From contig CAJTTM010000012.1 in assembly GCA_910579135.1 (NCBI GenBank), positions 7,420 to 71,419 on the forward strand: a stretch of DNA of 64,000 nt, in the 5' to 3' direction. This document shows, piece by piece, positions 1-8,814 of this stretch (its first letter is position 1; the number at the start of each line of letters is the position of its first letter). The notes under the pieces are model-generated. The model did not search any database, was not told where the DNA came from, and saw nothing but the letters and a program-made list of their open reading frames with translations. The position numbers were made by a program, and so were the translations under genes. This DNA comes from an uncultured Erysipelotrichales bacterium (GTDB taxonomy: Bacteria; Bacillota_I; Bacilli_A; Erysipelotrichales; Coprobacillaceae).

Positions 1-89
1 AGATTGTGGAAGAAAACAATTCGAAAGATTTTTTTGAATCACCTAAGAGCGATCGTGCTAAAGAGTTCTTAAGAAAGGTTATGCATTAA
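1..89 (+). CDS. C-terminal end of an amino-acid ABC transporter ATPase (partial)
   Basis: The window opens inside a reading frame (codons from base 3) that ends at TAA 87-89. Its last residues, FFESPKSDRAKEFLRKVMH, fit the C-terminus of polar amino-acid ABC transporter ATPases of the GlnQ type, where a phenylalanine-rich stretch is followed by P-K-S-x-R-A-x-x-F-L. The nucleotide-binding motifs lie upstream of the window, so the assignment rests on this tail alone. The next gene begins two bases after the stop, which suggests co-transcription. Confidence 0.6.
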   Translation, partial: IVEENNSKDFFESPKSDRAKEFLRKVMH

Positions 90-90
90 T

Positions 91-1209
91 ATGCAATTGT
101 CTGAATTTTATGTAGAAACCTGGATGACAGATCATGAAAATGATTGTCAATATAACCTTACTGATACCTGTGTAACATGCTTATCTATTTGTGAGTTAGA
201 GAAATTATTAAAAATAGATATAATGGATGAAATAAAAAATATTAAATTGGATTATGGTCCGATTGTAGGATCTACACGCTTAAAAGATGCCATTTTATCA
301 TTATATAAAAATGGAACATATGAAAATATTACTATGTCAGTAGGAACAATTAATGCGAATGAATTGATTTTAATGACACTATTAGAACCTGGAGACCATG
401 TTGTGACTTTTACTCCTACATATCAACAATTATACAGTTTTCCTCAATCATTAGGATGTCATGTTGATGTTGTAGAATTAAAAGAAGAAAATCAATGGCT
501 TCCTTCTTATGACGAGCTTAAAAGTGTAGTTAATGAAAAAACAAAACTAATATGTTTAAATAGTCCAAATAATCCTACTGGAACAACTTTTGAAGAGGAT
601 TATATGAAAGGAATTATTGAACTCGCGAAAAAATATCATTGTTATATTTTATGTGATGAAGTGTATCGTGGAACAGTTAATCATCAACTTACTTATTCTT
701 TAAGTGATATTTATGAGGAGGCTATTGTAACTGGAAGTTTATCTAAAGTCTTTAGTAGTGCGGGTTTAAGATTAGGATGGATCAAAGCCCCTAAAGAAAT
801 CATTGATTTAATTAATTATCGTAGAGATTATCATATTATTTCTAATGGACCTTTAGATGACTATCTTGCTTCTATTATTTTAGAAAATAAAGATATTATT
901 TTAAGAAGAAGTGAAGACATTTGTAATGCTAATAAACAATATTTAAAAGAATGGTTAAAACATGAAAAACATATGTCATGTGTTATTCCAAAATATGGAA
1001 CTGTTGGATTTTTAAAATATGATTTACTAATTCCTTCAAAGACTTTTTGTGAAAAACTTCAAAAGGAAACAGGTGTTTTCTTTGTACCAGGAGGGTGTTT
1101 TGATAAAGAGAATTATTTAAGATTTGGTTTTGGAAATGATCCTCAAAAAGTTAAAGAAGGTTTATCTATATTATCTAAGTGGTTAAAGCAATTTGAAGAA
1201 ACTGCATAA
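91..1209 (+). CDS. PLP-dependent aminotransferase, class I/II fold
   Basis: A 372-residue fold-type I aminotransferase. Visible landmarks are SPNNPTG (substrate/PLP asparagine), the DEVYRG aspartate that contacts the pyridine nitrogen, SLSK with the probable Schiff-base lysine, and a downstream RLGW arginine segment. The family moves amino groups between amino acids and 2-oxo acids in the cytoplasm. The substrate cannot be read from sequence, but the gene starts directly behind an amino-acid transporter ATPase, so a role in handling the imported amino acid is a reasonable inference. It ends in a strong terminator that includes its stop codon. Confidence 0.85.
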   Translation: MQLSEFYVETWMTDHENDCQYNLTDTCVTCLSICELEKLLKIDIMDEIKNIKLDYGPIVGSTRLKDAILSLYKNGTYENITMSVGTINANELILMTLLEPGDHVVTFTPTYQQLYSFPQSLGCHVDVVELKEENQWLPSYDELKSVVNEKTKLICLNSPNNPTGTTFEEDYMKGIIELAKKYHCYILCDEVYRGTVNHQLTYSLSDIYEEAIVTGSLSKVFSSAGLRLGWIKAPKEIIDLINYRRDYHIISNGPLDDYLASIILENKDIILRRSEDICNANKQYLKEWLKHEKHMSCVIPKYGTVGFLKYDLLIPSKTFCEKLQKETGVFFVPGGCFDKENYLRFGFGNDPQKVKEGLSILSKWLKQFEETA

Positions 1210-1225
1210 ACGCAGTTTCTTTTTT
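1197..1225 (+). terminator. Rho-independent terminator after the aminotransferase gene
   Basis: AGAAACTGC pairs with GCAGTTTCT over a 6-base loop and is followed by five more T residues. The gene's stop codon lies in the hairpin. The converging flippase gene ends at the far edge of the T run. Confidence 0.85.
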
Positions 1226-2516
1226 AGCGATAAACGAATTTGTAGATATGAATAACAGAAATAAGAAGAGTTATAAATAACCCAATTAACATAACAATAC
1301 AAACACTAAAGACTTGAAAATAAGGAGTTAATAACAACAATAATATAAATTCAATACTACATTCTAATATACTCATTAAAAACATTTCTTTATTTTTGTT
1401 TAAGGCTTGCATAGTGGCACTTAAAGGTGTTTGTAAGTAAAATAAAGTAAAAGGTATAGACATATATTTTAAATAAATATATCCACTTGTGGTGTTATAC
1501 ATCAATTTTAAACATGCATCTCCATAAAAATAAAATAAGAAAGTAAATGGTAGACTAATCAATAAACAAGCAACAACTCCCAAAAGAACATGTTTCTGCA
1601 AGCTCTTTTTTTGATGATAAGCAATATCTCTATTTAAAATAGGAACAAGTAATCTTAAAATAACATTATTAAAGAAAGTAGGGGTGACTAACATATTAAT
1701 CACATATCCACTTATAATTGCATAATCTAAGTGAATAGAAGTTTCACTTATTCCAATACGAGTTAATATATAAACTAAAATTATAGGTTCGATAAAATTA
1801 TATAATGAATGTAATAGTCTTGATCCAGTAAGAGGTAAAGCAATATTCATTAGATCTTTATAAATAAAATTATTTTTAATTGCTTTTATGTTGATGGTTG
1901 TTATTTTTATTTTTTTAAGATGAATAACTAAATAAAGAATAGAAAATAATTCACCAATACTCATTGCTATCATTGCAATAGAAACTAAATATTGAGTAGA
2001 AAGATAATGAAAATATTTAATCATAAAGTAAGTAAATAGAATACGTGATGCTTCTTCTAAAAAAGAAGCAACAGATAAATGCCAAACATCTTCTTTACCT
2101 AGATAGTAATTCTTAATAATCCCACTTATTCCAGCCAGTGGAATAAAAGGTATTAATGATAAAAGAGGATATAGGGCATTTTCTTCTTTTAAAAATGATT
2201 GAGAAATTAGTGGTGAAAAGAAGAGTAAAACAAGTACAATCATGCTACAAGTTATAGAACAAATTACAGAAGCAGAGATAATGACTTTTTTATTTGAATA
2301 ATGTGGATGAGATATTAATCTAAAAACTGCTGAAGGTATAGAAAGTTGTGCTAGAGTTATACATAAACTTAATGTTGGTATAACTAAAATATATAATGCC
2401 ATACCTTTATCATCTAATAATCTTGATAAAAGCATTCTGTTAAGTAATGAAAAAATTTTGGTGATCATTGTACTACCGCTTAAGATAATAAACGAATTTA
2501 TTAATTTTCTTTTCAT
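1224..2516 (-). CDS. spoVB: SpoVB/MurJ-like polysaccharide flippase (MOP superfamily)
   Basis: A 430-residue, highly hydrophobic protein with about a dozen predicted membrane helices and short charged loops, as in the MVF/MATE-like lipid-linked precursor flippases. SpoVB moves lipid-linked precursors across the membrane during spore cortex synthesis. The N-terminal helix, an SRLL segment and the RLISHPHYSNKK loop fit that family. It diverges from comN, and the order spoVB-comN-recJ-apt-relA is the Bacillus order without secDF. It is somewhat shorter than Bacillus SpoVB, so a paralogous flippase cannot be excluded. Confidence 0.7.
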   Translation of the reverse strand: MKRKLINSFIILSGSTMITKIFSLLNRMLLSRLLDDKGMALYILVIPTLSLCITLAQLSIPSAVFRLISHPHYSNKKVIISASVICSITCSMIVLVLLFFSPLISQSFLKEENALYPLLSLIPFIPLAGISGIIKNYYLGKEDVWHLSVASFLEEASRILFTYFMIKYFHYLSTQYLVSIAMIAMSIGELFSILYLVIHLKKIKITTINIKAIKNNFIYKDLMNIALPLTGSRLLHSLYNFIEPIILVYILTRIGISETSIHLDYAIISGYVINMLVTPTFFNNVILRLLVPILNRDIAYHQKKSLQKHVLLGVVACLLISLPFTFLFYFYGDACLKLMYNTTSGYIYLKYMSIPFTLFYLQTPLSATMQALNKNKEMFLMSILECSIEFILLLLLTPYFQVFSVCIVMLIGLFITLLISVIHIYKFVYR

Positions 2517-2546
2517 AAAACACTTCCCTTATGTCGAAATCTCGTT

Positions 2547-2552
2547 TATAAT
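2547..2552 (+). promoter_or_regulatory. Possible -10 box upstream of comN
   Basis: TATAAT lies in the gap between the divergent spoVB-like and comN-like genes, about 30 bases before the comN start. No convincing -35 box is present at 17 bases, so this is tentative. Confidence 0.35.
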
Positions 2553-2580
2553 AATCTATGCGAGAGATATGATTTTATGA

Positions 2581-2883
2581 ATGGATGTGAAAGAATTGGA
2601 AATTAAGGTTAATCAAGATTTACCTATAGATATTCTTTTTTTAATGCGTGTAAAGGCTCATGAATTTAAAAAAGAAGGTGTTCATACTATAAATATTGAA
2701 GATATTAAGGAATATTTATATGAAGTGAAATGGAAAAATATTAAAGAATTATCAATGTGTGAAATGATTGATGATATTATGTCTTTAAGTTTTTCAACTT
2801 TATTTGATTATTTAAAAGTGAAAGTCATTAAAGAAGCAAGTTCTTTAAAAATAGATGATTTTCAAGATTTAATATCAAAGTAA
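2581..2883 (+). CDS. comN: ComN-like post-transcriptional regulator
   Basis: A 100-residue, mostly helical soluble protein. Its pattern (LMRVKAHEFKKEG near residue 25, an EYLYEVKWK segment, then a D-I-M-S-L-S-F turn) fits the small ComN/YrzD family that lies beside spoVB in Bacillus. In Bacillus, ComN affects comE mRNA and associates with DivIVA; that role is transferred by homology. A strong SD is not visible (GAGAG is about 14 bases upstream). Confidence 0.65.
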   Translation: MDVKELEIKVNQDLPIDILFLMRVKAHEFKKEGVHTINIEDIKEYLYEVKWKNIKELSMCEMIDDIMSLSFSTLFDYLKVKVIKEASSLKIDDFQDLISK

Positions 2884-2903
2884 ACTGTTTATACAGTTTT
2901 TTT
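2882..2903 (+). terminator. Terminator between comN and recJ
   Basis: AAACTGT/ACAGTTT stem with a TTAT loop followed by four T residues. The stem is short, so partial read-through into recJ is likely. Confidence 0.6.
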
Positions 2904-2919
2904 CATTTAAGGAGAAAAT

Positions 2920-4554
2920 ATGAAATATAGAATTTTTGAAAGTGAAAATAGTCAACAAATTAGCCAACAATATCAAGTTCCTAGTTTAATAGCTAAAATT
3001 ATAGATCAAAAAGGATTTCAAGAGGAACAATTAAAAATATTGCTTAATCCTAGATTAATTTATCATGATTATGATTTGTTTTCTGAGGCTGATATGACAA
3101 TTGATAGAATTGAAGAAGCTATTGAAAATGAAGAAAAAATATGTATTTATGGAGATTATGATTGTGATGGAATACTTGCAACGACTATTTTAGTACAAGC
3201 TTTTTTACGAAGAGGAGTACAAGTTGGTTATCATATACCTCATCGTTATGAAGATGGATATGGATTAAATGTTAAAAGAGTGGAACAAATTGTTAGTAAA
3301 GGATATTCTTTGATTATTACTGTTGATAATGGTGTAAAAGCTTTTGAAGCAATTGAAAGAGCAAACGAATTAGGTGTAGATGTTATTATTACAGATCATC
3401 ATGAATTTGATGAGGATTTGCCAGATGCTTGTAGTGTGATTCATACTAAGATTTCACCTGATTATCCTTTTAAAGCAATATGTGGAGGTTTTGTTGCTTA
3501 TAAACTTGCAGTAGCTTTAAATGGAAATAAACATGATAAGTATTTGTTTTCTTTAGCTGCTATAACAACTATTTCTGATATGATGCCTCTTTTAGATGAG
3601 AATAGATCTTTAGTTAAAAGAGGATTAGAGTTTATGAATCAACAGAAGTATACATCGTTAGAATTATTATTAGGGAATACTCAAAAGTATGATGCCTCTA
3701 CTATTGGTTATACAATTGTACCCAAAATCAATTCTTTTGGAAGATTACCAGAAATGATTCATCCTAATGCACTAGTTAAATACTTCTTAAAAGATGCCCC
3801 TAGAGATTATATGATAAAAATAGCTGATGCAGCTCAAAAGATCAATCAACAAAGACAAAAGATGACAAATGACCAATATCAGATGGCTTTACCTAATGCA
3901 AATGCACAATATTTATATTATGCTGATTCAAACTTACATGAGGGTATTGTAGGATTGATCGCAAGTAAGTATACAAGAGAATTTGAAAAACCAAGTTTTG
4001 TTATGCATTATGATGAAGAAACAGGTTTATATAAAGGTAGCGCAAGAAGTGTAGATGGCTTTTCTTTATACCAATTTTTTATGGAGCATCAAGAATATTT
4101 AAAGATATGGGGAGGACATAAATTAGCTGGTGGTTTCTCTCTTACCAAAGAGAATTATGAAAAGTTTAAGGAAATTATTGATGAAACTTTAAAAGATATG
4201 ACATTAGAAAGTTATCAGGATGTAATATTAATTGATTCGTCGGATATATCTTTACATGCAATTGAATCATTAAAACTTTTAGAACCATTTGGTATGGCAA
4301 ATGAAAGTCCCTTATTTTTATTAAAAAATGTTCCTATTAATAAAATTTATACATTGAAAAATGGAAAACATTTAAAGATAGAAATAGATTATAAACATAT
4401 AAAGTTAAATGCATTATTTTTTCATCAAGGAAAAATGATAGATGAATTAAAAAATGAGAAAGTTTTAGATTTGGTAGGACAATTAAGTATTAATGAGTAT
4501 AGAAATATAAAATCAATACAACTAATTGTAAAAGATATTCATCCTCATCTTTAA
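2920..4554 (+). CDS. recJ: Single-stranded-DNA-specific exonuclease RecJ
   Basis: A 544-residue DHH-family 5'-3' ssDNA exonuclease used in recombination and mismatch repair. Metal-binding motifs are GDYDCDG (residues 78-84), TVDNG (134-138) and the signature TDHH (158-161). The DHHA1 motif GGHKLAGGFS lies near residue 400, followed by an OB-like C-terminal region. The length is near that of E. coli RecJ and clearly shorter than Bacillus RecJ, so the long Bacillus C-terminal extension is missing. The SD AAGGAG lies just upstream of the start. Confidence 0.93.
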   Translation: MKYRIFESENSQQISQQYQVPSLIAKIIDQKGFQEEQLKILLNPRLIYHDYDLFSEADMTIDRIEEAIENEEKICIYGDYDCDGILATTILVQAFLRRGVQVGYHIPHRYEDGYGLNVKRVEQIVSKGYSLIITVDNGVKAFEAIERANELGVDVIITDHHEFDEDLPDACSVIHTKISPDYPFKAICGGFVAYKLAVALNGNKHDKYLFSLAAITTISDMMPLLDENRSLVKRGLEFMNQQKYTSLELLLGNTQKYDASTIGYTIVPKINSFGRLPEMIHPNALVKYFLKDAPRDYMIKIADAAQKINQQRQKMTNDQYQMALPNANAQYLYYADSNLHEGIVGLIASKYTREFEKPSFVMHYDEETGLYKGSARSVDGFSLYQFFMEHQEYLKIWGGHKLAGGFSLTKENYEKFKEIIDETLKDMTLESYQDVILIDSSDISLHAIESLKLLEPFGMANESPLFLLKNVPINKIYTLKNGKHLKIEIDYKHIKLNALFFHQGKMIDELKNEKVLDLVGQLSINEYRNIKSIQLIVKDIHPHL

Positions 4555-4562
4555 AGATGAGG
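4543..4562 (+). terminator. Hairpin at the end of recJ
   Basis: CCTCATC and GATGAGG pair across TTTAAA and overlap the recJ stop. The sequence after it (AATAATTTG) is a poor T run, so this is a weak terminator or an mRNA 3'-end stabiliser. Confidence 0.4.
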
Positions 4563-4606
4563 AATAATTTGATATAATATATAATAATTTAAAGGAGGAA
4601 TGTAAA

Positions 4607-5119
4607 ATGAATTTATATGATTATGTAGCAGATATTCCTGATTTTCCAAGTGAAGGAATTATATTTAGAGATGTGACTCCATTATTAATGGATAAAAATG
4701 CATATAGAGAAGCAGTAAAACAATTAACTCAGTTTGCTAAAGATAAGGATGTAGAAATTGTTGTAGGACCAGAGGCAAGAGGATTTCTATTTGGATGTCC
4801 AGTTGCTTTAGAACTAGATGCTGGGTTTGTTCCTGTAAGAAAACCAGGAAAATTGCCAAGAAAGACAGTCAGTATTAAATATGATTTAGAATATGGTTCT
4901 AATGAGATATTTATGCATGAAGACAGTATTAAAAAAGGGCAAAAAGTTTTGATTGTGGATGACTTATTAGCTACAGGAGGAACTGTGGAAGCAGCTGTTA
5001 AACTTATAGAATCTATGGGTGGAGAAGTTGTTGGATGTGCTTTTTTGATTGAATTAGAAGCATTAAAAGGTAGAGATTTGTTAAAGGGATATGACGTTTT
5101 TTCAGTATTAAAATATTAA
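4607..5119 (+). CDS. apt: Adenine phosphoribosyltransferase
   Basis: A 170-residue purine-salvage enzyme that makes AMP from adenine and PRPP. The PRPP-binding loop VDDLLATGGT lies near residues 124-133. The N-terminal YVADIPDFPSEGIIFRDVTP and the PEARGF segment are typical of Apt, and the length matches the family. The SD AAAGGAGG is well placed. It sits between recJ and relA, as in Bacillus. Confidence 0.95.
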   Translation: MNLYDYVADIPDFPSEGIIFRDVTPLLMDKNAYREAVKQLTQFAKDKDVEIVVGPEARGFLFGCPVALELDAGFVPVRKPGKLPRKTVSIKYDLEYGSNEIFMHEDSIKKGQKVLIVDDLLATGGTVEAAVKLIESMGGEVVGCAFLIELEALKGRDLLKGYDVFSVLKY

Positions 5120-5138
5120 AAAGGGTTATCCCTTTTTT
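5118..5138 (+). terminator. Terminator between apt and relA
   Basis: AAAAAGGG, loop TTAT, CCCTTTTTT. It stands between two genes that are neighbours in many Firmicutes, so it probably reduces relA relative to apt. Confidence 0.7.
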
Positions 5139-5158
5139 CATAGGGAGGGGTGAAAGTA

Positions 5159-7375
5159 ATGAAAATCAAAGGTAAAGATGATCATTTAACATATGATGAT
5201 GTAAAAGAGTTATGTAGGACATATATTTCAAACGAAGAAAGTTTAGCATTGATTGATAAAGCCTATGAATATATCATGGTTAAACATGCTGGTCAAACAA
5301 GAAAAAGTGGTGAACCTTATACAATTCATTTGATTTGGGTTGCTTATATTTTAGCAACCCTTCAAACAGGACCAAAGACAATAACTGCTGGTTTATTACA
5401 TGATGTTATGGAAGATTGTGATGTTTCAAGTCAAGAGATGATTAATTTGTTTGGAGAAGAAATTACCTCTCTTGTTGAAGGGGTTACAAAAATCAATAAA
5501 ATGCTTTTTAAGGATGAAGAGGATGTTTATGCTGAAAATCATCGTAAGATATATATTGCGATGGCTAAAGATATTCGTGTTATTTTGATTAAGCTTTCAG
5601 ACCGTCTTCATAATATGCGTACTTTACAATATATGAGACCAGATAAGCAACAAAGGATTTCTAGGGAAACACTGGAAGTTTATGCGCCAATAGCTCATCG
5701 TTTAGGTATAAATGATATGAGGATAGAGTTAGAGGATCTATGTTTATTTTATTTGGATCCTGCTGCTTATAAAGAGATTGCTGAATTATTGGAAACAAAA
5801 AGAAGTGAAAGAAAAGCTTCTGTTGAAAAGATGATGAAAGCAGTAAGGAATTTACTAGATGAACACCATATTGAATATCGTATTAAGGGTAGAGCAAAAC
5901 ATATTTATAGTATATATAAGAAGATGGTTATTAAACATAAAAGATTTGATGAACTTTATGATTTAAATGCTTTACGTATTATTGTTAATGATAAAATGAA
6001 ATGTTATGAAGTTTTAGGTATTATTCATGATTGCTTTAGACCTCTTCCAGGACGTTTTAAGGATTATATTGCAATGCCTAAACCAAATATGTATCAATCA
6101 CTTCATACAGCTGTTATTGGAGAAGATGGACATATTTTTGAAATACAAATTAGAACAGAAAAGATGGATGAATTAGCAGAGCGAGGAGTAGCTTCTCATT
6201 GGCGTTATAAAGAAGGGATTGAATATTCATCAAAACAAGAACAAAAAGACATTGTTAGTAAATTACAATGGCTTGGTGATTTTATTACTTTAAGTGATGA
6301 AGTTAAAGATAGTGATGCTAAAGAATATTATGATACACTTCGTAGAGATATTTTTGAAGCTAATGTTTATATTTTGACACCACAAGGTAAAATTGTAGAA
6401 TTACCAAATGGAGCTACACCAATTGACTTTGCCTATCGTATTCACACTGAAGTAGGTCATCATGCAGTAGGAGCTATTGTCAATAATGTGATGGTACCAA
6501 TCAATACTAAACTTAAAACTGGTGATATTTGTGAAATTAAGACAAATAAAAATTCTGTTGGACCAAGTGAAGATTGGTTGAAATTTGTACGAACTGCAAG
6601 TGCTAGAAATAAGATTAGACAATTTATTGCAAAAAGAGATGCTGAAAATGAGAAATCATTTATTGAAGAGGGAAGAAAATTATTAAAAGAGGAAATTAGA
6701 CATCGCGAATTAGATGAAAAGAAATATTTAAATCCAGAAACTTATGCTTCTTATTTTGGTTCTTTTGGAGCAAAGAATTTTGATGATTTACTATTAACAA
6801 TTGGTAAAAAGCAAGCAACAGCACAAACTTTATTGGAAAAGGTTTGTCCTAGTAAGACTGGTTTCTTTGATAATTTATCAAAGATGTTGAAAAAGAATAA
6901 TAATGCATTAAATAATCAAAGGAAAAATAGTAGTGTTGGTATTACTGTTAATGGTATGAATGGGCTTAAGACACAGATTTCAAAATGTTGTAATCCTATA
7001 CCTGGAGATAAGATCATAGGTTATATTTCTAAGGGACAAGGAATTAAGGTTCATAGAGCAGATTGTCCTAATATTTTAAATATTGATAAGGGAAGAATTA
7101 TTGATGTTTATTGGGATTATACGAATATTACTGAAAGACGTTTTGAGGTTGAAATAGAAATCATAGGATTAGATCGTCCTAATTTATTAAATGATGTTAT
7201 GACTGTTTTAAGTCAAGTTAAAGTCAATATTTTAAATATTAATGCGAATATTGAAGATGTTGATGCAAATATAAAAATGAGATTATCAGTAGAAAATGCA
7301 GAAGTATTACAAATAACAATTGATAATTTAAATAAGATACAAGGAGTTTATGAGATAAAGAGAATTATTCATTAA
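5159..7375 (+). CDS. relA: Bifunctional (p)ppGpp synthetase/hydrolase (Rel)
   Basis: A 738-residue long RelA/SpoT homologue. The HD hydrolase domain contains LLHDVMED (residues 79-86) with the HD and ED metal residues intact. The synthetase domain contains RFKDYIAMPKPNMYQSLHT and EIQIRTEKMDELAERG. TGS and C-terminal zinc-finger/ACT regions follow, with a CCNPIPGD segment and an ACT-like end. Both activities should therefore be present, as in the single Rel of most Firmicutes. ATG 5159 was chosen over GTG 5150 because the SD AGGGAGGGG (5142-5150) overlaps the GTG. Confidence 0.95.
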   Translation: MKIKGKDDHLTYDDVKELCRTYISNEESLALIDKAYEYIMVKHAGQTRKSGEPYTIHLIWVAYILATLQTGPKTITAGLLHDVMEDCDVSSQEMINLFGEEITSLVEGVTKINKMLFKDEEDVYAENHRKIYIAMAKDIRVILIKLSDRLHNMRTLQYMRPDKQQRISRETLEVYAPIAHRLGINDMRIELEDLCLFYLDPAAYKEIAELLETKRSERKASVEKMMKAVRNLLDEHHIEYRIKGRAKHIYSIYKKMVIKHKRFDELYDLNALRIIVNDKMKCYEVLGIIHDCFRPLPGRFKDYIAMPKPNMYQSLHTAVIGEDGHIFEIQIRTEKMDELAERGVASHWRYKEGIEYSSKQEQKDIVSKLQWLGDFITLSDEVKDSDAKEYYDTLRRDIFEANVYILTPQGKIVELPNGATPIDFAYRIHTEVGHHAVGAIVNNVMVPINTKLKTGDICEIKTNKNSVGPSEDWLKFVRTASARNKIRQFIAKRDAENEKSFIEEGRKLLKEEIRHRELDEKKYLNPETYASYFGSFGAKNFDDLLLTIGKKQATAQTLLEKVCPSKTGFFDNLSKMLKKNNNALNNQRKNSSVGITVNGMNGLKTQISKCCNPIPGDKIIGYISKGQGIKVHRADCPNILNIDKGRIIDVYWDYTNITERRFEVEIEIIGLDRPNLLNDVMTVLSQVKVNILNINANIEDVDANIKMRLSVENAEVLQITIDNLNKIQGVYEIKRIIH

Positions 7376-7386
7376 GGGAGATTAAA

Positions 7387-8550
7387 ATGCGAGAATTAGG
7401 GAATGATAGGGTTAAAACTTTAAACCCCTCAGCAACTATGGCAATGAGCCAAAAAGCAAATCAATTAAAAGAAGAAGGAAAAGATATTATTAATTTAGCT
7501 GGTGGTGAACCTAATTTTGATACACCAAAAAGAGTTAAAGATGCAGCTATAAAAGCTTTAAATGAAGGGGCAACTCATTATACAATGGGTGGAATTAAAG
7601 AATTAAAAGCAGGTATTGTTGAAAAATTAGAGAAAGAAAATCATATCAATGTTGATGAAGATCAAATGATTTTAACACCTGGAGGAAAATATGCGTTGTT
7701 TTTAACAGTGCAAGCTTTATTAAATGAAGGTGATGAAGTTATTGTAGTTGCTCCTACATGGGTATCATATGAACCGATGGTATTAGCGAATGGAGCTGTT
7801 CCAGTATTTTTAGAGTTAAATGAAGATGATCATTTTGAACTTACCAAAGAGAAGTTATTATCAAAAACAACAGATAAAACAAGAATGGTCATTATATGTA
7901 GTCCAAGTAATCCAACAGGAAGAGATTTAACTAGAAAAGAAACCGAAGAAATAGTAGATTATATTAAAGAAACAGATGTTCACATTTTGATAGATGAAAT
8001 GTATGAACACTTGGTTTATGAAAGAGAACATATATCACTTGCAAGTTATGAAGAAATTAAGGATAAAGTGATTTCTGTTTTCGGATTTTCAAAGAGTTAT
8101 GCTATGACAGGATGGCGTTTGGGTTATGTCATTGCTTCTAAAAAGAATATCCAATACATGAATAAAGTTTATCAACATTCTATTACATGTGTAAATGCCT
8201 TTGTCCAACATGGGGCAGTAGAAGCATTAAAATGTCAAAAAGAGATAGAAGAGATGAGACAGGCTTATCTAAGAAGAAGAAATAATTTTATTCAATCTCT
8301 TAATGAAATCAAAGGAGTTCATGCCATTATGCCTGAAGGAGCTTTTTATGCATGGGTTGCTTTTGAAAAAGAAGGGCTTAATGATTCACTAGCTATCTGT
8401 GAATATTTATTAGAAGAAGCAGGTGTTGCAGGAGCACCAGGTGAGGCTTTTTCTCCAAGTGATAAAAAACATGTGAGATTTTCAATTGCTTCAAGTGATG
8501 AAGATTTAAAAGAAGCAGCATTGAGAATTAAAAAAGCTATGGAGAAATAG
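7387..8550 (+). CDS. Aspartate/aromatic-type aminotransferase (class I)
   Basis: A 387-residue class I PLP aminotransferase of the AspC/PatA type. The N-terminal LAGGEPNFDTP, the SPSNPTGR asparagine motif, the LIDEMYEHLVY aspartate and tyrosine, the Schiff-base lysine in FGFSKSYAMTGWRLGY and the C-terminal VRFSIASS arginine are all visible. The likely reaction is aspartate or aromatic amino acid with 2-oxoglutarate. It follows relA by 11 bases with SD GGGAG. Confidence 0.88.
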   Translation: MRELGNDRVKTLNPSATMAMSQKANQLKEEGKDIINLAGGEPNFDTPKRVKDAAIKALNEGATHYTMGGIKELKAGIVEKLEKENHINVDEDQMILTPGGKYALFLTVQALLNEGDEVIVVAPTWVSYEPMVLANGAVPVFLELNEDDHFELTKEKLLSKTTDKTRMVIICSPSNPTGRDLTRKETEEIVDYIKETDVHILIDEMYEHLVYEREHISLASYEEIKDKVISVFGFSKSYAMTGWRLGYVIASKKNIQYMNKVYQHSITCVNAFVQHGAVEALKCQKEIEEMRQAYLRRRNNFIQSLNEIKGVHAIMPEGAFYAWVAFEKEGLNDSLAICEYLLEEAGVAGAPGEAFSPSDKKHVRFSIASSDEDLKEAALRIKKAMEK

Positions 8551-8560
8551 GAATTATTTA

Positions 8561-8589
8561 TTGATTTTTATAGAATAATCCTTTATAAT
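8561..8589 (+). promoter_or_regulatory. Sigma-A promoter of the hisS-aspS operon
   Basis: TTGATT, a 17-base spacer and TATAAT (8584-8589). Transcription would start near 8596, directly before the T-box leader. Confidence 0.8.
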
Positions 8590-8595
8590 CCATAT

Positions 8596-8795
8596 ATAAT
8601 CCGTTGAAGAAGATTAAATAATGAATTCTATATAGAGATATTGTGGTTGGTGGAAACAATAAGATGAAGTTATGGGACACTTTGGAGGAGTTATTGAAAA
8701 GATAACCGTTAACTGCGTTAAAGTAGAGGGCATGTATTAAAACATGAACTAAGGTGGTACCGCGTTTAAACGTCCTTAGATGGACGTTTTTTTAT
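8596..8795 (+). promoter_or_regulatory. T-box riboswitch (tRNA-His responsive)
   Basis: The leader ends in the T-box sequence AAGGTGGTACCGCG (8751-8764), followed by a terminator AAACGTCC/GGACGTTT with a T run (8768-8793). A CAC triplet at 8678-8680, within GGGACACTTTGG, is a candidate specifier codon and fits the hisS gene downstream. Uncharged tRNA-His would pair with the specifier and the T-box and favour the antiterminator. The specifier position was read without a folding program. Confidence 0.88.
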
Positions 8796-8814
8796 TTTAA
8801 AGGAGGAATGGAAG

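Noticed and set aside
6401..6622. Minus-strand ORF inside relA
   Set aside because: Shadow of a highly conserved coding region, no SD.
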